From Leptospira kmetyi serovar Malaysia str. Bejo-Iso9 (lineage in GTDB: Bacteria; Spirochaetota; Leptospiria; Leptospirales; Leptospiraceae), in NCBI RefSeq assembly GCF_000243735.2, contig NZ_AHMP02000003.1, positions 576,001-640,000 of the forward strand: 64,000 nt of DNA. Direction: 5' to 3'. The notes under the pieces are model-generated. The model searched no databases. It was not told the origin of the DNA and worked only from the letters and a program-made list of their open reading frames with translations. The position numbers and the translations under genes are program-made. The stretch's first letter is position 1. The number at the start of each line of letters is the position of its first letter. This document shows positions 1 to 31,639 of this stretch, one piece after another.

Positions 1-1308
<1,308 letters not shown>

Positions 1309-1409
1309 TTGAATACTCCGTAAATAATTTCTTTACAGCGCGATCGGACTTAACTTCGTTTTAGCTAAGGAAAGGTCGCGCGAACCGAAGCGCTTGGGCC
1401 CGGTTCTAT

Positions 1410-3948
<2,539 letters not shown>

Positions 3949-3977
3949 CCTATCAAAATGAGGCAGGTTCTAAAACC

Positions 3978-5537
3978 TTGAGCGAACAACCAGAATCCAA
4001 AACGGAAACGGCAAAGTTAGTGGATAAAAAACGAATCGCGATCTGCGGGGGAACCCTCGGCCGCGAGAATCGGTATTACGTTCGGGGTCAGGTTGTGGAC
4101 GCGGGAATCACGGAGGAGATGCGGGACGATTCTCGCTGGGATTTGATGAACGGACTTTTCGAAGGTCAGGAAACGGAAATCACCCCGTTTTTGGATTACG
4201 GTTTAGAACCGGTTCGAAAACCCATTTTGGTCGCGGAAATCTGGGACGAATCGGACAATCTCGTCCATCAATCTCCCGAAATCAAAGGAGACGACGGAGG
4301 ATTTTTCTTTCACGAATTCACGAAACCTTTGAGTCCCGGAAAGTATACGTTTCGCATTCATTTTAGAAGATTGGATTCCTACAGACAATTCACAAAGGAT
4401 ATCGCGTATCTCAATCAAAAAGGAAAGAGCGAAATTTCCGGTCAATCCCTGATCGGAAAAGGCAAACTCCGAATTCTTCCCGAAAACTTCGACGGTTACG
4501 TTACAACCTCGGACATCGATCAAACGTATTTGGCGACGGACATTCATTCGAACAAGGGGAAACTTTCCACGTTATTCGAAACACCGCAGCAAAAACTTCC
4601 TCTTCCGGGAATGCCTGCTTTGTATCGGGAAATCCGAATGGCAACCGATGATTCTCCCCTTTGTTTTATTTCCGCAAGTCCTCATTTTTTTAGAAGAACC
4701 CTTTTGACCACGATTCGAAATCATTCCATCGTTACGGAATCTTTGCATCTCAAATATCTCGAAGGAACGATCAAAGGGATCGTGGAAAAATTTTGGGATT
4801 CGGTGACCCATCCGACGAAATTTATCACCGATGGAATTTTAGGCTCCGTGGAAAGAATCCGAAAGTTCGCGGGCGCTTCGTTTCAAAGTTTGTTCGATCA
4901 GATGAGTTATAAACTTACGATTCTTCTTCGGGATCGTTTGTATCTTCCCACGAACGCGAAGGAAATTCTGATCGGAGACAACACCGAAAGCGACTATCTC
5001 ATCTTTATCCTGTATCAATACATTCTTTGCGGTAAAATGAAGGGAAAAGAACTCGAAGAATACTTGTATCGTTTGAACTTTTTAGGAAGGGACGCGATCA
5101 CAAGAGACGCCGCGAAAACGATTCAGGAACTCGGGGATGAAAACCGAAAGATTCACGGAGACGTGAATTCGGTTTCCTTGGTTCTCATCAATAAAACTTC
5201 GCAAGGCCCCGATGAAGAGGAAATGCACTGGAACGTTCAGAGCGCTCTTCCCGCGGGAATCGATCCTTTCAAACAAAAAGAAGTTCATCCGTACATTCTT
5301 ACTGAGGGCGCTCCCGGTTTCGCGGTCGTATTGCAGGACAATGGAATCTTGGATACTTCCGCCGTGTTTCGGATCGTCGCGGAAATGGCGGGAGAATGGA
5401 TGGAAGGAAAAGTGATCGATTCCGTCGCGCTTATGGATTGGATTCGAAATTTGACTCTTCCCGGAGATTATCAGGACGAAAAGGATCTGATCCTGGAAGG
5501 TCTTAAAAAAGCCCTGGAAAAGGAAGAGATTTCTTAA
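3978..5537 (+). CDS. App1-type (DUF2183) phosphatidate phosphatase-like protein
   Basis: About 519 residues from the TTG at 3978. The frame stays open back to an ATG at 3864, but that would overlap the divergent Smr gene and adds an unlike-family leader. The central domain is the App1 catalytic domain: DxDxT motif SDIDQTYLATD (D179, D181, T183), then LPGMPALYREI and CFISASPHFFRRTLL. These give a HAD-type Mg-dependent phosphatase fold. Yeast App1 dephosphorylates phosphatidate; the substrate in bacteria is not established. An N-terminal beta-rich domain precedes it. No signal peptide is evident, so it is probably cytoplasmic or peripheral to the membrane. Confidence 0.75.
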   Translation: MSEQPESKTETAKLVDKKRIAICGGTLGRENRYYVRGQVVDAGITEEMRDDSRWDLMNGLFEGQETEITPFLDYGLEPVRKPILVAEIWDESDNLVHQSPEIKGDDGGFFFHEFTKPLSPGKYTFRIHFRRLDSYRQFTKDIAYLNQKGKSEISGQSLIGKGKLRILPENFDGYVTTSDIDQTYLATDIHSNKGKLSTLFETPQQKLPLPGMPALYREIRMATDDSPLCFISASPHFFRRTLLTTIRNHSIVTESLHLKYLEGTIKGIVEKFWDSVTHPTKFITDGILGSVERIRKFAGASFQSLFDQMSYKLTILLRDRLYLPTNAKEILIGDNTESDYLIFILYQYILCGKMKGKELEEYLYRLNFLGRDAITRDAAKTIQELGDENRKIHGDVNSVSLVLINKTSQGPDEEEMHWNVQSALPAGIDPFKQKEVHPYILTEGAPGFAVVLQDNGILDTSAVFRIVAEMAGEWMEGKVIDSVALMDWIRNLTLPGDYQDEKDLILEGLKKALEKEEIS

Positions 5538-5700
5538 AATCTAATTTAGAATTTTAGAATCTTTGGAATATTAGAACTTTATAAAATTCTTGTCGCTTCT
5601 GTTTTTGAATATAGCGTTTTCCGATTGTCGCTCTTTTGTGCTTGGCTGGCGATTCTTGTTTTGCAGTTTGCGGTTCGTATTAACGATGCGGTCTTTTGTT

Positions 5701-6354
5701 TTACCGAGAATTGGCGGCTTTGGCCGCTTTTGTTTTTTGTCTTCGGTGCCAAAAAAACAGAATCGCAATCAGCGCGATGAGAGTGACGATGATTCTATTA
5801 TAAATTTCTAAAAAGCCCAGAACGTCTTCCCAATGCGAACCGAGATAGAAACCGGAGCCGATTAAAATTCCGCACCAAAGAATCACCGCTCCCGTAAACA
5901 CTCCGAAAAAAAGAATCGGATTCATCTTTACCATTCCGGCGACGATCGAAACAAAAAACCGAATTCCCGCCGAAAACCGACTGAACAAAACGACTACGAT
6001 CGAATTTCTTTGAAACCAGGATAACGTCTTGTCGATCGATTCTTCGTCGTAGAGCGAATCCTTAAACGGAAATTCCTTTTTTTGGATCCATTGCAGAAAA
6101 ACTTCTCCGAAACGATACATGATCCAGGCCCCGAATAAGTTTCCCGCCAAGGTGCTTGTTACCAGCTCCACCCAACCGAAAGAATGTAGATTTCTCGCCA
6201 CGAGAAAACCGCCGAACACGGTGATCGTATCTCCGGGCCAAGGAGGAAAAACGTTTTCCGCAAAGTTGGAAAAGGCGAAAAAGAGCCAGAGAAAAATCGG
6301 GTCCGTTTCGGAAAGACGGTTGAGAATTTGGATCAGCGTTTCCTGAAAAGTCAT
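5701..6354 (-). CDS. DedA family inner-membrane protein
   Basis: A 217-residue polytopic membrane protein of the DedA (SNARE-associated/VTT) family, whose members are linked to undecaprenyl-phosphate or phosphatidylethanolamine flipping and membrane homeostasis. Typical features are the re-entrant motif ENVFPPWPGDTITVFGG (33-49), the conserved FSRFSAGIRFFVSIVAGM with its two arginines, and a C-terminal hydrophobic helix followed by a basic tail (RRQKTKAAKAANSR). It is transcribed divergently from the secreted-protein gene at 6373, with an inverted repeat between them. Substrate is not predictable. Confidence 0.88.
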   Translation of the reverse strand: MTFQETLIQILNRLSETDPIFLWLFFAFSNFAENVFPPWPGDTITVFGGFLVARNLHSFGWVELVTSTLAGNLFGAWIMYRFGEVFLQWIQKKEFPFKDSLYDEESIDKTLSWFQRNSIVVVLFSRFSAGIRFFVSIVAGMVKMNPILFFGVFTGAVILWCGILIGSGFYLGSHWEDVLGFLEIYNRIIVTLIALIAILFFWHRRQKTKAAKAANSR

Positions 6355-6372
6355 GAAGTATGAATAAAAGAA

Positions 6373-6894
6373 TTGTCAGTGATCGACCATAGGGTTCAAG
6401 TAAAAAAAGTGAACCCTACTCGTTTCCATTCTTTCCATCGTTTGACCCTCGGCCTGGCCGTATCTTTCCTGTTTTTTTGTATCACCGCATCCGCGTTCGG
6501 CGACACGCCGAATTCGAAAAAAACGGAATTGTATCGTTACAATAAACTCACCTTACAAAACAATCCGGTTCGAAACCCGAGATCGCTTCCGATCGAATTT
6601 GTTCCCGAAGGTTCGGATCTGATTTATTCCACCGAACTCAAATCGGAACGAGGATATTTCGATACGAAGGAATCCTTTCTTCTTTTTACGCACGTATTCC
6701 AAAAGAAACAAATGGAAGTGTATTACGCTTCGATTTTTAAATCCCTTTATTGGAAGGTTTTGCAGGAAGAAATCACGGATTCCAAAACCGTGATTATGGC
6801 CGAAAGCCAAAACAAAAAAGTGGTCACGATTCAAATCGAAGCCGTGGATATCGGAAGCAGAATCAAACTGTTTTATAAAAAATCGGGAAACTAA
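6373..6894 (+). CDS. Secreted/periplasmic hypothetical protein
   Basis: I do not recognise the family. The frame opens with TTG at 6373, but the GTG at 6409 gives a far better signal peptide: a short basic leader (MNPTRFHSFHR), then the hydrophobic stretch LTLGLAVSFLFFCITASAFG with probable cleavage before DTPNSK. The mature part, about 130 residues, is mixed alpha/beta with many Lys, Glu and Tyr and no cysteines, and is likely a small periplasmic or surface protein. It ends 4 bases before the permease gene and is probably cotranscribed with it. An inverted repeat covers the GTG start. Confidence 0.7.
   Translation: MSVIDHRVQVKKVNPTRFHSFHRLTLGLAVSFLFFCITASAFGDTPNSKKTELYRYNKLTLQNNPVRNPRSLPIEFVPEGSDLIYSTELKSERGYFDTKESFLLFTHVFQKKQMEVYYASIFKSLYWKVLQEEITDSKTVIMAESQNKKVVTIQIEAVDIGSRIKLFYKKSGN
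6390..6418. promoter_or_regulatory. Perfect 9-bp inverted repeat between dedA and the divergent secreted-protein gene
   Basis: TAGGGTTCA (6390-6398) and its exact complement TGAACCCTA (6410-6418) flank an 11-base A-rich spacer. The element is about 35 bases upstream of the dedA ATG and overlaps the likely GTG start of the rightward gene. It could be a dimeric repressor operator or an mRNA hairpin that masks the GTG. There is no T-tract, so it is not an obvious terminator. The repeat is seen directly; the function is inferred. Confidence 0.45.
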
Positions 6895-6898
6895 GTCC

Positions 6899-8032
6899 AT
6901 GCTCGAGCCTGTTCATCATTCGAATCCGGAACCCGGAAAATATACGTTTTTGATTTTTTTCTCGATTCTATTTATCTTTGCGATCGGAGTTTTTTTTCTC
7001 GTATTTCGGCCTTATTTGTATTCTTCCTTGATGGCCTTGATCTTATATCTCGCGACTCGAAGACAACACAAACTTTTGAAAGGATATTTGGGCGAAAAGT
7101 TTCAATGGCTCGTACCTTGGATCATGATCACGCTCGTATCGATGATCGTTTTGATTCCTTCGTACTTCGTGATCCGCACGTTGATCGGGGAAGCGCTTTC
7201 CATTCTTTTTAAACTGAGAATTTCGTTAAGCGAAGACAAGGTCATCGAAACCCTGATGAACTTCGCGATGCTCACCGATTTCATCACGGACAACGAATTC
7301 TTCTGGGTCAAGGTTCCCGAGATCTACGGAGAATTTGCGGAGAACTACGTCGACATTCTGAACTTGGACAGCATCTACGGAATTTTGAGCAACGCGTCTT
7401 CGTTTATCTTGGGAAACATAGAATTGCCGACCGGGATTTTGATGAATTTGTTCTTCGCACTTTTGGTTTTGTTCTTTCTGTATCAGGACGGGAAAAAAGT
7501 GGAACGATTCATTTTGGACAATCTTCCCTTTTCCAGACAACTCGAGGAACAAGTGGGAAGAAAGGTTACTTCCGCGGTGCAAACCGTGATTCGAGGAAAT
7601 CTAATCATTTCGATTCTGCAAGGAACTGCGATTTATATTCTTCTTTTGATCGCCGGAATTTCGAGTCCGTTTTTATACGCGAGCTTGGCGGCGTTCTTTT
7701 CGATCATTCCGGTTGTCGGAACATCCGTGGTTTGGCTTCCGATCGGACTTTACATTCTCTTTTTGGAAAACAATCCGATGATGGCCGTTTTTTTTATGGG
7801 AAGCGGACTTTTCTTTTATCTCGCTCTGGAGAATTTCGTAAAACCGAGAATGCTCGATAAAAAACTGCAGGTGCATCCGCTTTTGATTTTTCTTTCCCTC
7901 ATCGGAGGAATCAAAGAATTCGGAATCATGGGACTCGTGGTTGGGCCCGTCGCGGTCACGTTAGTCGTCATTCTTTGGGATTTTTGGAAACTCTACCGCA
8001 GAGAACTCATCTTGAGCAAGGGACATCGATAG
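6899..8032 (+). CDS. AI-2E/PerM family permease
   Basis: A 377-residue integral membrane protein of the AI-2E (UPF0118, PerM/YdiK) family. There are two helices near the N-terminus, a long periplasmic-type middle region (about 90-180), and a C-terminal bundle of five or so helices containing the family segment IPVVGTSVVWLPIGLYIL and the end GIMGLVVGPVAVTLVV. Members have been linked to autoinducer-2 export or Na+(Li+)/H+ antiport, and substrate cannot be assigned here. It sits between a secreted-protein gene and xseA (3-base gap), so it is probably in the same operon. Confidence 0.88.
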   Translation: MLEPVHHSNPEPGKYTFLIFFSILFIFAIGVFFLVFRPYLYSSLMALILYLATRRQHKLLKGYLGEKFQWLVPWIMITLVSMIVLIPSYFVIRTLIGEALSILFKLRISLSEDKVIETLMNFAMLTDFITDNEFFWVKVPEIYGEFAENYVDILNLDSIYGILSNASSFILGNIELPTGILMNLFFALLVLFFLYQDGKKVERFILDNLPFSRQLEEQVGRKVTSAVQTVIRGNLIISILQGTAIYILLLIAGISSPFLYASLAAFFSIIPVVGTSVVWLPIGLYILFLENNPMMAVFFMGSGLFFYLALENFVKPRMLDKKLQVHPLLIFLSLIGGIKEFGIMGLVVGPVAVTLVVILWDFWKLYRRELILSKGHR

Positions 8033-8035
8033 ACA

Positions 8036-9304
<1,269 letters not shown>

Positions 9305-9305
9305 G

Positions 9306-9626
9306 ATGGCAGAATCAAAATCAAAAATTTCATTCGAAGAAGCGTTGATGGAACTCGAACAAATCGCGGAAAAACTCGAGCGCCAGGATTTCAGTTTGGA
9401 AGAATCCCTCAAAGCCTATGAACGAGGAATGGAACTCAAAAAAATCTGCCAAGGAATTTTAGATACTGCGGAAGGAAAGATCGAAGCCTTGACCAAAGAC
9501 GAAAACAAAAAAACGGTCAAGGCGGGTTTTAAGGGAGAATCCAAATCGGAATCCAAGAATAGTTCCTCTTCTTCGTCGGCGTCGTCCGCAACGTCATCTT
9601 CTTCCGAGGAAGAGGATTTATTTTAA
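9306..9626 (+). CDS. xseB: Exodeoxyribonuclease VII small subunit
   Basis: A 106-residue XseB, the small helical subunit that coats the XseA coiled coil. The first 65 or so residues hold the family pattern [36 protein letters not shown]. Beyond that is a low-complexity Ser/Glu/Lys tail (about 72-106, a long serine run then EEEDLF) not present in short homologues of about 80 residues. The tail is probably disordered. The gene begins one base after the xseA stop. Confidence 0.94.
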   Translation: MAESKSKISFEEALMELEQIAEKLERQDFSLEESLKAYERGMELKKICQGILDTAEGKIEALTKDENKKTVKAGFKGESKSESKNSSSSSSASSATSSSSEEEDLF

Positions 9627-9644
9627 GAATCGATCTTTATTACG

Positions 9645-10019
9645 ATGGAATCGGAACATACTCAAAACTGGGAAGAATTGGAAACAAAAAAAGGAACGAT
9701 CGCGATTCTAAACGATCCACGGGTTCGAATCCCGGATGCAAATTCTTTTTTAGAACTTCTTTTTTCTGCGGCTCAAGATACGATCGTACTTTCCAAACTG
9801 AACTTTCCGGATTCTTTTTATGAATTAAAAACTGGAATCGCGGGGGAGATTCTCCAGAAGCTCAGCAATTACAAAAGAAGAATGATCGTTCTCGGAGATT
9901 TTTCCGGAATCGAATCGAAGAGCCTAAACGACTTTTTGTATGAATGCAACAAAAACGGGAAGATCGTTTTTACGGATCGTTTGGAGAACGCGATCGATTT
10001 GTTGAAAGAAATTCATTGA
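9645..10019 (+). CDS. DUF4180 domain protein
   Basis: A 124-residue cytoplasmic protein matching the DUF4180 pattern: a region on an element like AAQDTIVLSKLNFPDSFYELKTGIAGEILQK, then RMIVLGDFSGIESKSLNDFLYECNKNGKIVF. The family has a STAS-like/Rossmann-type small alpha/beta look and no known function. It follows xseB by 18 bases and may be cotranscribed. No catalytic residues can be proposed. Confidence 0.75.
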   Translation: MESEHTQNWEELETKKGTIAILNDPRVRIPDANSFLELLFSAAQDTIVLSKLNFPDSFYELKTGIAGEILQKLSNYKRRMIVLGDFSGIESKSLNDFLYECNKNGKIVFTDRLENAIDLLKEIH

Positions 10020-10037
10020 TTTTGAATATTCTAAATT
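10020..10037. repeat. 18-bp AT-rich gene-end repeat, copy 1
   Basis: TTTTGAATATTCTAAATT begins one base after the DUF4180 stop codon. The same 18 bases recur at 19426-19443 beside the gspI stop, and shorter relatives follow other genes in the window. The GAATATTC core is palindromic. Whether it acts in transcript ends or is dispersed sequence drift is unknown. Confidence 0.4.
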
Positions 10038-10385
10038 TTGAATTTACTTTCGATTTGTCCTTTTGTTCTCGGCTTAAAACTTCGTTTTCAAATGCGCTTT
10101 GAAATCCGCCCTAACTCCGATTTTGGAATCGATACACCCTGCTCTCTTTCTTCCGACCACCGCAAAGTGCAAGGGATCAAATGATAAAATCAATCTAAAG
10201 AAAATGAGTTCGGGAGTTGGAGAAGAGTGAGGCGGTTTTTGAGGGGAAATTTTGAACCTTCCGGTGCGATTTTTTTGAAAACACTACACAGAAATTGAGT
10301 TTTTTTCCGAACTTTCTTGTAAGAGAATGTCTAACAAAAACCAAAAGGAGAGAAAATCGAGATTTAGGCTGAAGAGACAAAAAGG
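10038..10385. other. Intergenic stretch with no gene seen
   Basis: About 350 bases between the DUF4180 gene and tRNA-Asn, AT-rich with many short stops in all frames. A leftward open frame reading through the tRNA is not credible as a gene. I see no hairpin with a T-tract and no recognisable RNA. Confidence 0.5.
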
Positions 10386-10463
<78 letters not shown>

Positions 10464-10479
10464 ATCCTCGGTAGTTAGG

Positions 10480-10510
10480 CCTATATTTTCAAAAAGGGGT
10501 AAGAGCGCAA
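10480..10510 (-). promoter_or_regulatory. Possible promoter of tRNA-Asn
   Basis: Reading leftward, TTGCGC (10510-10505) and TATAGG (10485-10480) resemble -35 and -10 boxes, separated by a long 19-base spacer. They lie just upstream of the tRNA 5' end. The match is modest. Confidence 0.25.
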
Positions 10511-10672
10511 CCTTAATTTGTCGCATTGGGATGCGTTTTTACAACTTTTTAGAGGAAAAATTTCGAATTGTCGGAAGAGGAAGAGCGAAAAAAAGCTATG
10601 GATCATTTTTCCTCTTTCTTAGAGTGACATAATCCCTTCTTACTAGTCTTAACGGAGTCTGAGAGCAAATTT

Positions 10673-14278
<3,606 letters not shown>

Positions 14279-14316
14279 TCGTATAAGAATTCCGATCTAA
14301 AATCATCTCGGATCGT

Positions 14317-14352
14317 ATGCCCGAACCGGAAAAACTCCGTTCGGGCATTTTT
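14317..14352 (+). terminator. Rho-independent terminator of nrdJ
   Basis: A perfect 10-base stem, ATGCCCGAAC (14317-14326) and GTTCGGGCAT (14339-14348), has a 12-base loop and runs directly into a T-tract, 39 bases after the nrdJ stop. The following 237 bases up to gspN contain no gene I can support. Confidence 0.85.
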
Positions 14353-14589
14353 ATGTACGTTTGTAGTGAGTTTTCGGTTAGGGTTTTGATTGAATCTTAT
14401 ATGTGGTTTTTTTTATTCTTTTGCGAATCTGTTAGAATCTTAAATTACGCCGTTTTTGATTTCGTATTTTATCAACGCGTTATGCACTTTCTCATAAACA
14501 AATCAAATATTTCTATAGAGAATTTTATTTCGGTATTTCAAGAAAACAGAATATTGAAAAAACTTAATTCTTTTGAGTATGTATTCGAA

Positions 14590-15509
14590 TCAAGGAGCGA
14601 TTGGCGCCGGCGGTCCGGTAAGGCCGGGGATTTTCACTTCCGGTTTTCCCACGGTTCCCAAAACGGGAATACATTTGCTACTGCTTTGTTTTTCCAACAA
14701 GGTCAACATATCTTGAATGTCCTGTCTTTCTAACGCGAAATTGCGATCCAGTTCGAGACAAATTCTAAGATTCAATTGCGAAAAGGACATGTTTTCGGAA
14801 AGACGGATATTTCCGGTAATATCGAAACGAGCGATCGACGTGTCTAACGTGAAATCGTTGAAGATCAAGTTTCCACCTTGAAGAACAACCTTGGTCAAAA
14901 ACTTTTTGATCGTAATGTTCTTTAATTCTCCCAAAAGAGGAATTTCTGGAAGTTCCTGAATCATTCCGGAATTGTTTCCCGCGGGAATTTCAAGATCCAG
15001 GCTTCCGTTCATTCTTGCGAGGCCCTGATCCAGATTTTCGATCTTACCCTGTCCTTCGAAATTCCGAATCTTAGCGAGAGGTCCGTTTTCGGTGTCGATC
15101 TTTAAGGAAACCAATTTGAACTTTCCGTCGAATTTTCGTTTCATTAAACCGAAGAATGAGGTCTTCAAAACCGCCTCTTCCGTTTTGATTTTCAGGTTCG
15201 AAGGGGTCGTAACTTCGAGAGTATCCAGAGTCACGTTTCCTAAAACGGAAATGCTCAGGTCTCGAAAATTGATGATGGTCCCCGTTTGCGAGGAGGAAGA
15301 ATTTAACGAACTGCGTACGATTTCGTCTAACGGAAAAAGCCAGATCGTAAAGATCAGAAAGGAAAAAACTCCCGTCGCGATGAGGATCAGCTTTTGTTTG
15401 AGGGTGAAGCGCGGAAGCGTTTCTTCCTCTTCTTCCTGGAGTTCGAGCGTGAGGAATTCCTCCTCTTCGGGAGTAAGGGCCGTTTCTTCCTGGAGTTCTT
15501 CTTCTTTTT

Positions 15510-15513
<4 letters not shown>
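14590..15513 (-). CDS. gspN: Type II secretion protein GspN
   Basis: A 307-residue bitopic membrane protein, last gene of the T2SS operon. The acidic cytoplasmic N-terminus (first 30 residues, rich in Glu) is followed by one transmembrane helix (about 41-63, LILIATGVFSFLIFTIWLF). A periplasmic region of beta-strand type then shows GNVTLDTLEVTTPSNLKIKTEEA and VVLQGGNLIFNDF, as in GspN and AsmA-like proteins. GspN is present only in some T2SS; a role in inner-membrane assembly is presumed. It overlaps gspM by 4 bases. Identification rests on topology, fold pattern and operon position. Confidence 0.75.
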
Positions 15514-16037
<524 letters not shown>

Positions 16038-16042
16038 GACGA

Positions 16043-18811
<2,769 letters not shown>

Positions 18812-19425
18812 AACGGACCTCCTTTTTTCCAGAGTTTACGATCACCTCGATTCGGATCAATCTCGGAAGAACCTTGGTGAGTTTGGAATCCCATTCGTCT
18901 TCCCACTTCGCTCCGGTTCTCGAATACTTGAGCTGAAAACTTTTGACGTGCGTCAACAACGTGTATTCCGTTCCGCCGGATTTCGGATAACGGTCGACCA
19001 TTTCGTCCTCTCTTCGGATCAATTGATAATAATCCGGTACGTCGGGCATGGGTTTGAGATAAAAGGAAACCTCCCGAACCTCGGGCATGGAAGTTTCCTC
19101 CGAGTTCGGGTGTGTTGCGGCGAAATCGAGACGATCCTTGCGATCGAGCCCTCGTCCGTCGTTTCTTCCGATAAAGATCAATCTTCGTTGCGTTTGATGA
19201 AAGTAACTCATCGCGATCGTACTTCGGATATTCTCCATTGCGAGAAGAATATCCCGTTTGGCCGCGCCGCCGGGAGAAGAGGATTCCCTGGAAATTCGAA
19301 GCGCGGTGTAATAGGTGGAAAAAATTCCCGTAAAAATCACGCCCAAAATCATCACCACGATCGAAATTTCGATCAGAGTGAATCCTTTTCGTAGAAAATG
19401 AAGTTTGCGGGTATTCATTATAATT

Positions 19426-19443
19426 TTTGAATATTCTAAATTA
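19426..19443. repeat. 18-bp AT-rich gene-end repeat, copy 2
   Basis: TTTTGAATATTCTAAATT, identical to the copy at 10020-10037, spans the gspI stop and most of the 22-base gap before gspJ. It is more AT-rich than the surrounding operon. Confidence 0.4.
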
Positions 19444-19966
19444 ATATTGCGCCGACTTGAACGTTTCGGCGGTGTAGGCTTCGGTTCCGCTTCCCGTCGG
19501 ATATTTGATCGTCACCTTGATTCTGAAAACGCGGATGATTCCCGCGGTGGACGAACCTTGGTTCGCTTGCCCCGATCTTCTCATGATCAGTTTGTTCATT
19601 TCGGAATCCCTTCCGCCCAGAAGATCCTCCGGTTTTTGACCTTCCTTTCCGGCGAGTTTGAGAAGATCCATATCCTCCTCGCCGATCACGGTTTCAAAGC
19701 TGTAACCCGGATAACCCGGAATTTCCCCCGTGGTTCTATCGGATTGAAGTACGGAAACGGAATCGATCTGCGCCATCTTGATCTTCGCGAGGTGAACCGC
19801 GTTCGAAATCACGGCCGCCATTCTCTGTTGTTTGATTCCGTTCGAGATCACCATATACGTATAAGTCATCGCGATTCCGGCTAACGCTAACGCGATCGAA
19901 ACTTCGATCAGGTTGAATCCTTTTCGAAAAGATCGCGTCTTACCCAAACTTCGGAAAAAACGAATT

Positions 19967-19992
<26 letters not shown>
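19441..19992 (-). CDS. gspI: Type II secretion minor pseudopilin GspI
   Basis: A 183-residue pseudopilin. The leader ends FRKG and is followed by FNLIEVSIALALAGIAMTYTY, with Glu at +5. The small C-terminal domain includes AVHLAKIKMAQIDS, typical of GspI. The start overlaps gspH by 26 bases. It would form the quasi-helical tip complex with GspJ and GspK after processing by a prepilin peptidase, which is not encoded in this window. Confidence 0.88.
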
Positions 19993-20536
<544 letters not shown>

Positions 20537-20557
20537 AACCGGAAAGGAGGGAAAAAA

Positions 20558-21034
20558 TTATTTTCTACGGAAGTCGGATGGATATTCGTCTTCGTTGAGG
20601 ATGTTAAAGTCAGCATTCTTCCCTTCCCCGCCTTCTTTTTTATCCTTTCCAAGGGTAACGAGTTGAACGTCGCCGTTCGCGTCTCTTTTGAGTTTATAAG
20701 CGCTTCCCCAAGGATCGTTGATCGCCGCTTTTTTGGTGAGAATCGGCTTCCAGTCTTCCGGAACTTCTCCGGTAGTCGGTTTTTCAACGAGCGCTTCCAG
20801 ACCTTGTTCGTCGGACGGATATGTTCCGTAACGTTGCGCGTATCTTTCCAGATGGGATTGAAGTTCGTAAGCGTCTTTTTTCAGTTTGAGAGCGGCGGTA
20901 TCGTCGCTGATTTCACCCGGACGAAAGTTGGAATAAACCAGAGCGATCAAAGCTCCTAAGATGATCACAACAACCGCGAGTTCGATCAGCGTAAGACCCT
21001 TTCTGTATTTTCTTTTTAATTTGGACAGATTCAA
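20558..21034 (-). CDS. gspG: Type II secretion major pseudopilin GspG
   Basis: The 158-residue major pseudopilin. After leader MNLSKLKRKYRKG comes LTLIELAVVVIILGALIALVY. The family core follows: YGTYPSDEQGLEALVEKPTT, NDPWGSAYKLKR and GEGKNADFNILNED, the last forming the calcium-site loop of GspG. The start is TTG with GGAG seven bases upstream. It lies 21 bases after gspF. Confidence 0.95.
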   Translation of the reverse strand: MNLSKLKRKYRKGLTLIELAVVVIILGALIALVYSNFRPGEISDDTAALKLKKDAYELQSHLERYAQRYGTYPSDEQGLEALVEKPTTGEVPEDWKPILTKKAAINDPWGSAYKLKRDANGDVQLVTLGKDKKEGGEGKNADFNILNEDEYPSDFRRK

Positions 21035-21055
21035 TTGAATTCTCCTTATTCTAAA

Positions 21056-22282
<1,227 letters not shown>

Positions 22283-22289
22283 GACGTTT

Positions 22290-25750
<3,461 letters not shown>

Positions 25751-25755
25751 TTTTT

Positions 25756-26658
<903 letters not shown>

Positions 26659-26715
26659 AGGGTCGGATCAGTAAATTTTTTCGAGGAAACCGGAAACGTT
26701 CCGATTTCCATTCTA

Positions 26716-28069
<1,354 letters not shown>

Positions 28070-28146
28070 TTCAGAGCAAAATTACAGAGGCTAAACGTAT
28101 TTGAAAGGAGTTTTTTTGCAAAAGGCCCCAAACCTCTTTAATTTTT

Positions 28147-28179
28147 CGATTTCAAGGTCGTTTTTCTAAGACGAAATCG
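28147..28179. promoter_or_regulatory. Inverted repeat in the T2SS/comM divergent region
   Basis: CGATTTC (28147-28153) and GAAATCG (28173-28179) are exact complements, and GTC (28157-28159) pairs with GAC inside after a three-base bulge. It lies in the 166-base gap between the divergent T2SS lipoprotein and comM genes. Operator or transcript hairpin is possible, and no T-tract follows. Confidence 0.25.
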
Positions 28180-28231
28180 TTATTCTTCCTTCCGGTAAAG
28201 AATCTTCCGGAACCGTACTTCCCGAGGAACA

Positions 28232-30043
<1,812 letters not shown>

Positions 30044-30087
30044 ATTTAAGAATTCGGTGGTTGTTGGAAGTACCTTAACGTACTATT

Positions 30088-30438
30088 TCAGAAGAGGTCA
30101 GGATAATATTCACATCCCTTTTTCGCATTTACGGAGACAAGACAGAATGAGACAAAATGATTTTGAAAGGAAAGGTCGGCGGCGATAAACGCTTCCGCGG
30201 CTCTTCTCATCCTGTTTTGTTTGGCGGAGTTGAATGCGACGAACGGATGAAATTCCTTAAATTCCTTCCAGAACTTGACTTCGGTAAAATAAAGGACTTC
30301 TTCTTTGTTTGAGATTATGTCGATTTCGGCGCGGCCGAAGCGGTAATTTCTTTTGAGGATCGTATGTCCGAGCGAAATCAAAAAATCGGAAGCGATGGAT
30401 TCTCCCTCGTCTCCTTTGCTTTTTCGAACCGCCGTCAA
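30088..30438 (-). CDS. YraN family (UPF0102) nuclease-like protein
   Basis: A 116-residue protein of the YraN/UPF0102 family, with a restriction-endonuclease-like fold. It shows [25 protein letters not shown], then [10 protein letters not shown] and [11 protein letters not shown], giving the D-(x)n-E-x-K (EVK) nuclease core. Biological role is unsettled; a link to recombination or Holliday junctions has been proposed. The start is TTG without a clear ribosome site; the conserved GDEGE lies only 9 residues in, so no later start is possible. It lies 10 bases after the HD-GYP-like gene. Elsewhere yraN often sits beside rnhB, as it nearly does here. Confidence 0.82.
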   Translation of the reverse strand: MTAVRKSKGDEGESIASDFLISLGHTILKRNYRFGRAEIDIISNKEEVLYFTEVKFWKEFKEFHPFVAFNSAKQNRMRRAAEAFIAADLSFQNHFVSFCLVSVNAKKGCEYYPDLF

Positions 30439-30448
30439 AGGGAAGAAT

Positions 30449-31635
<1,187 letters not shown>

Positions 31636-31639
<4 letters not shown>

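Noticed and set aside
14353..14589. Rightward open frame running from the nrdJ terminator into gspN
   Set aside because: No ribosome site, starts within the terminator hairpin and overlaps gspN antisense.
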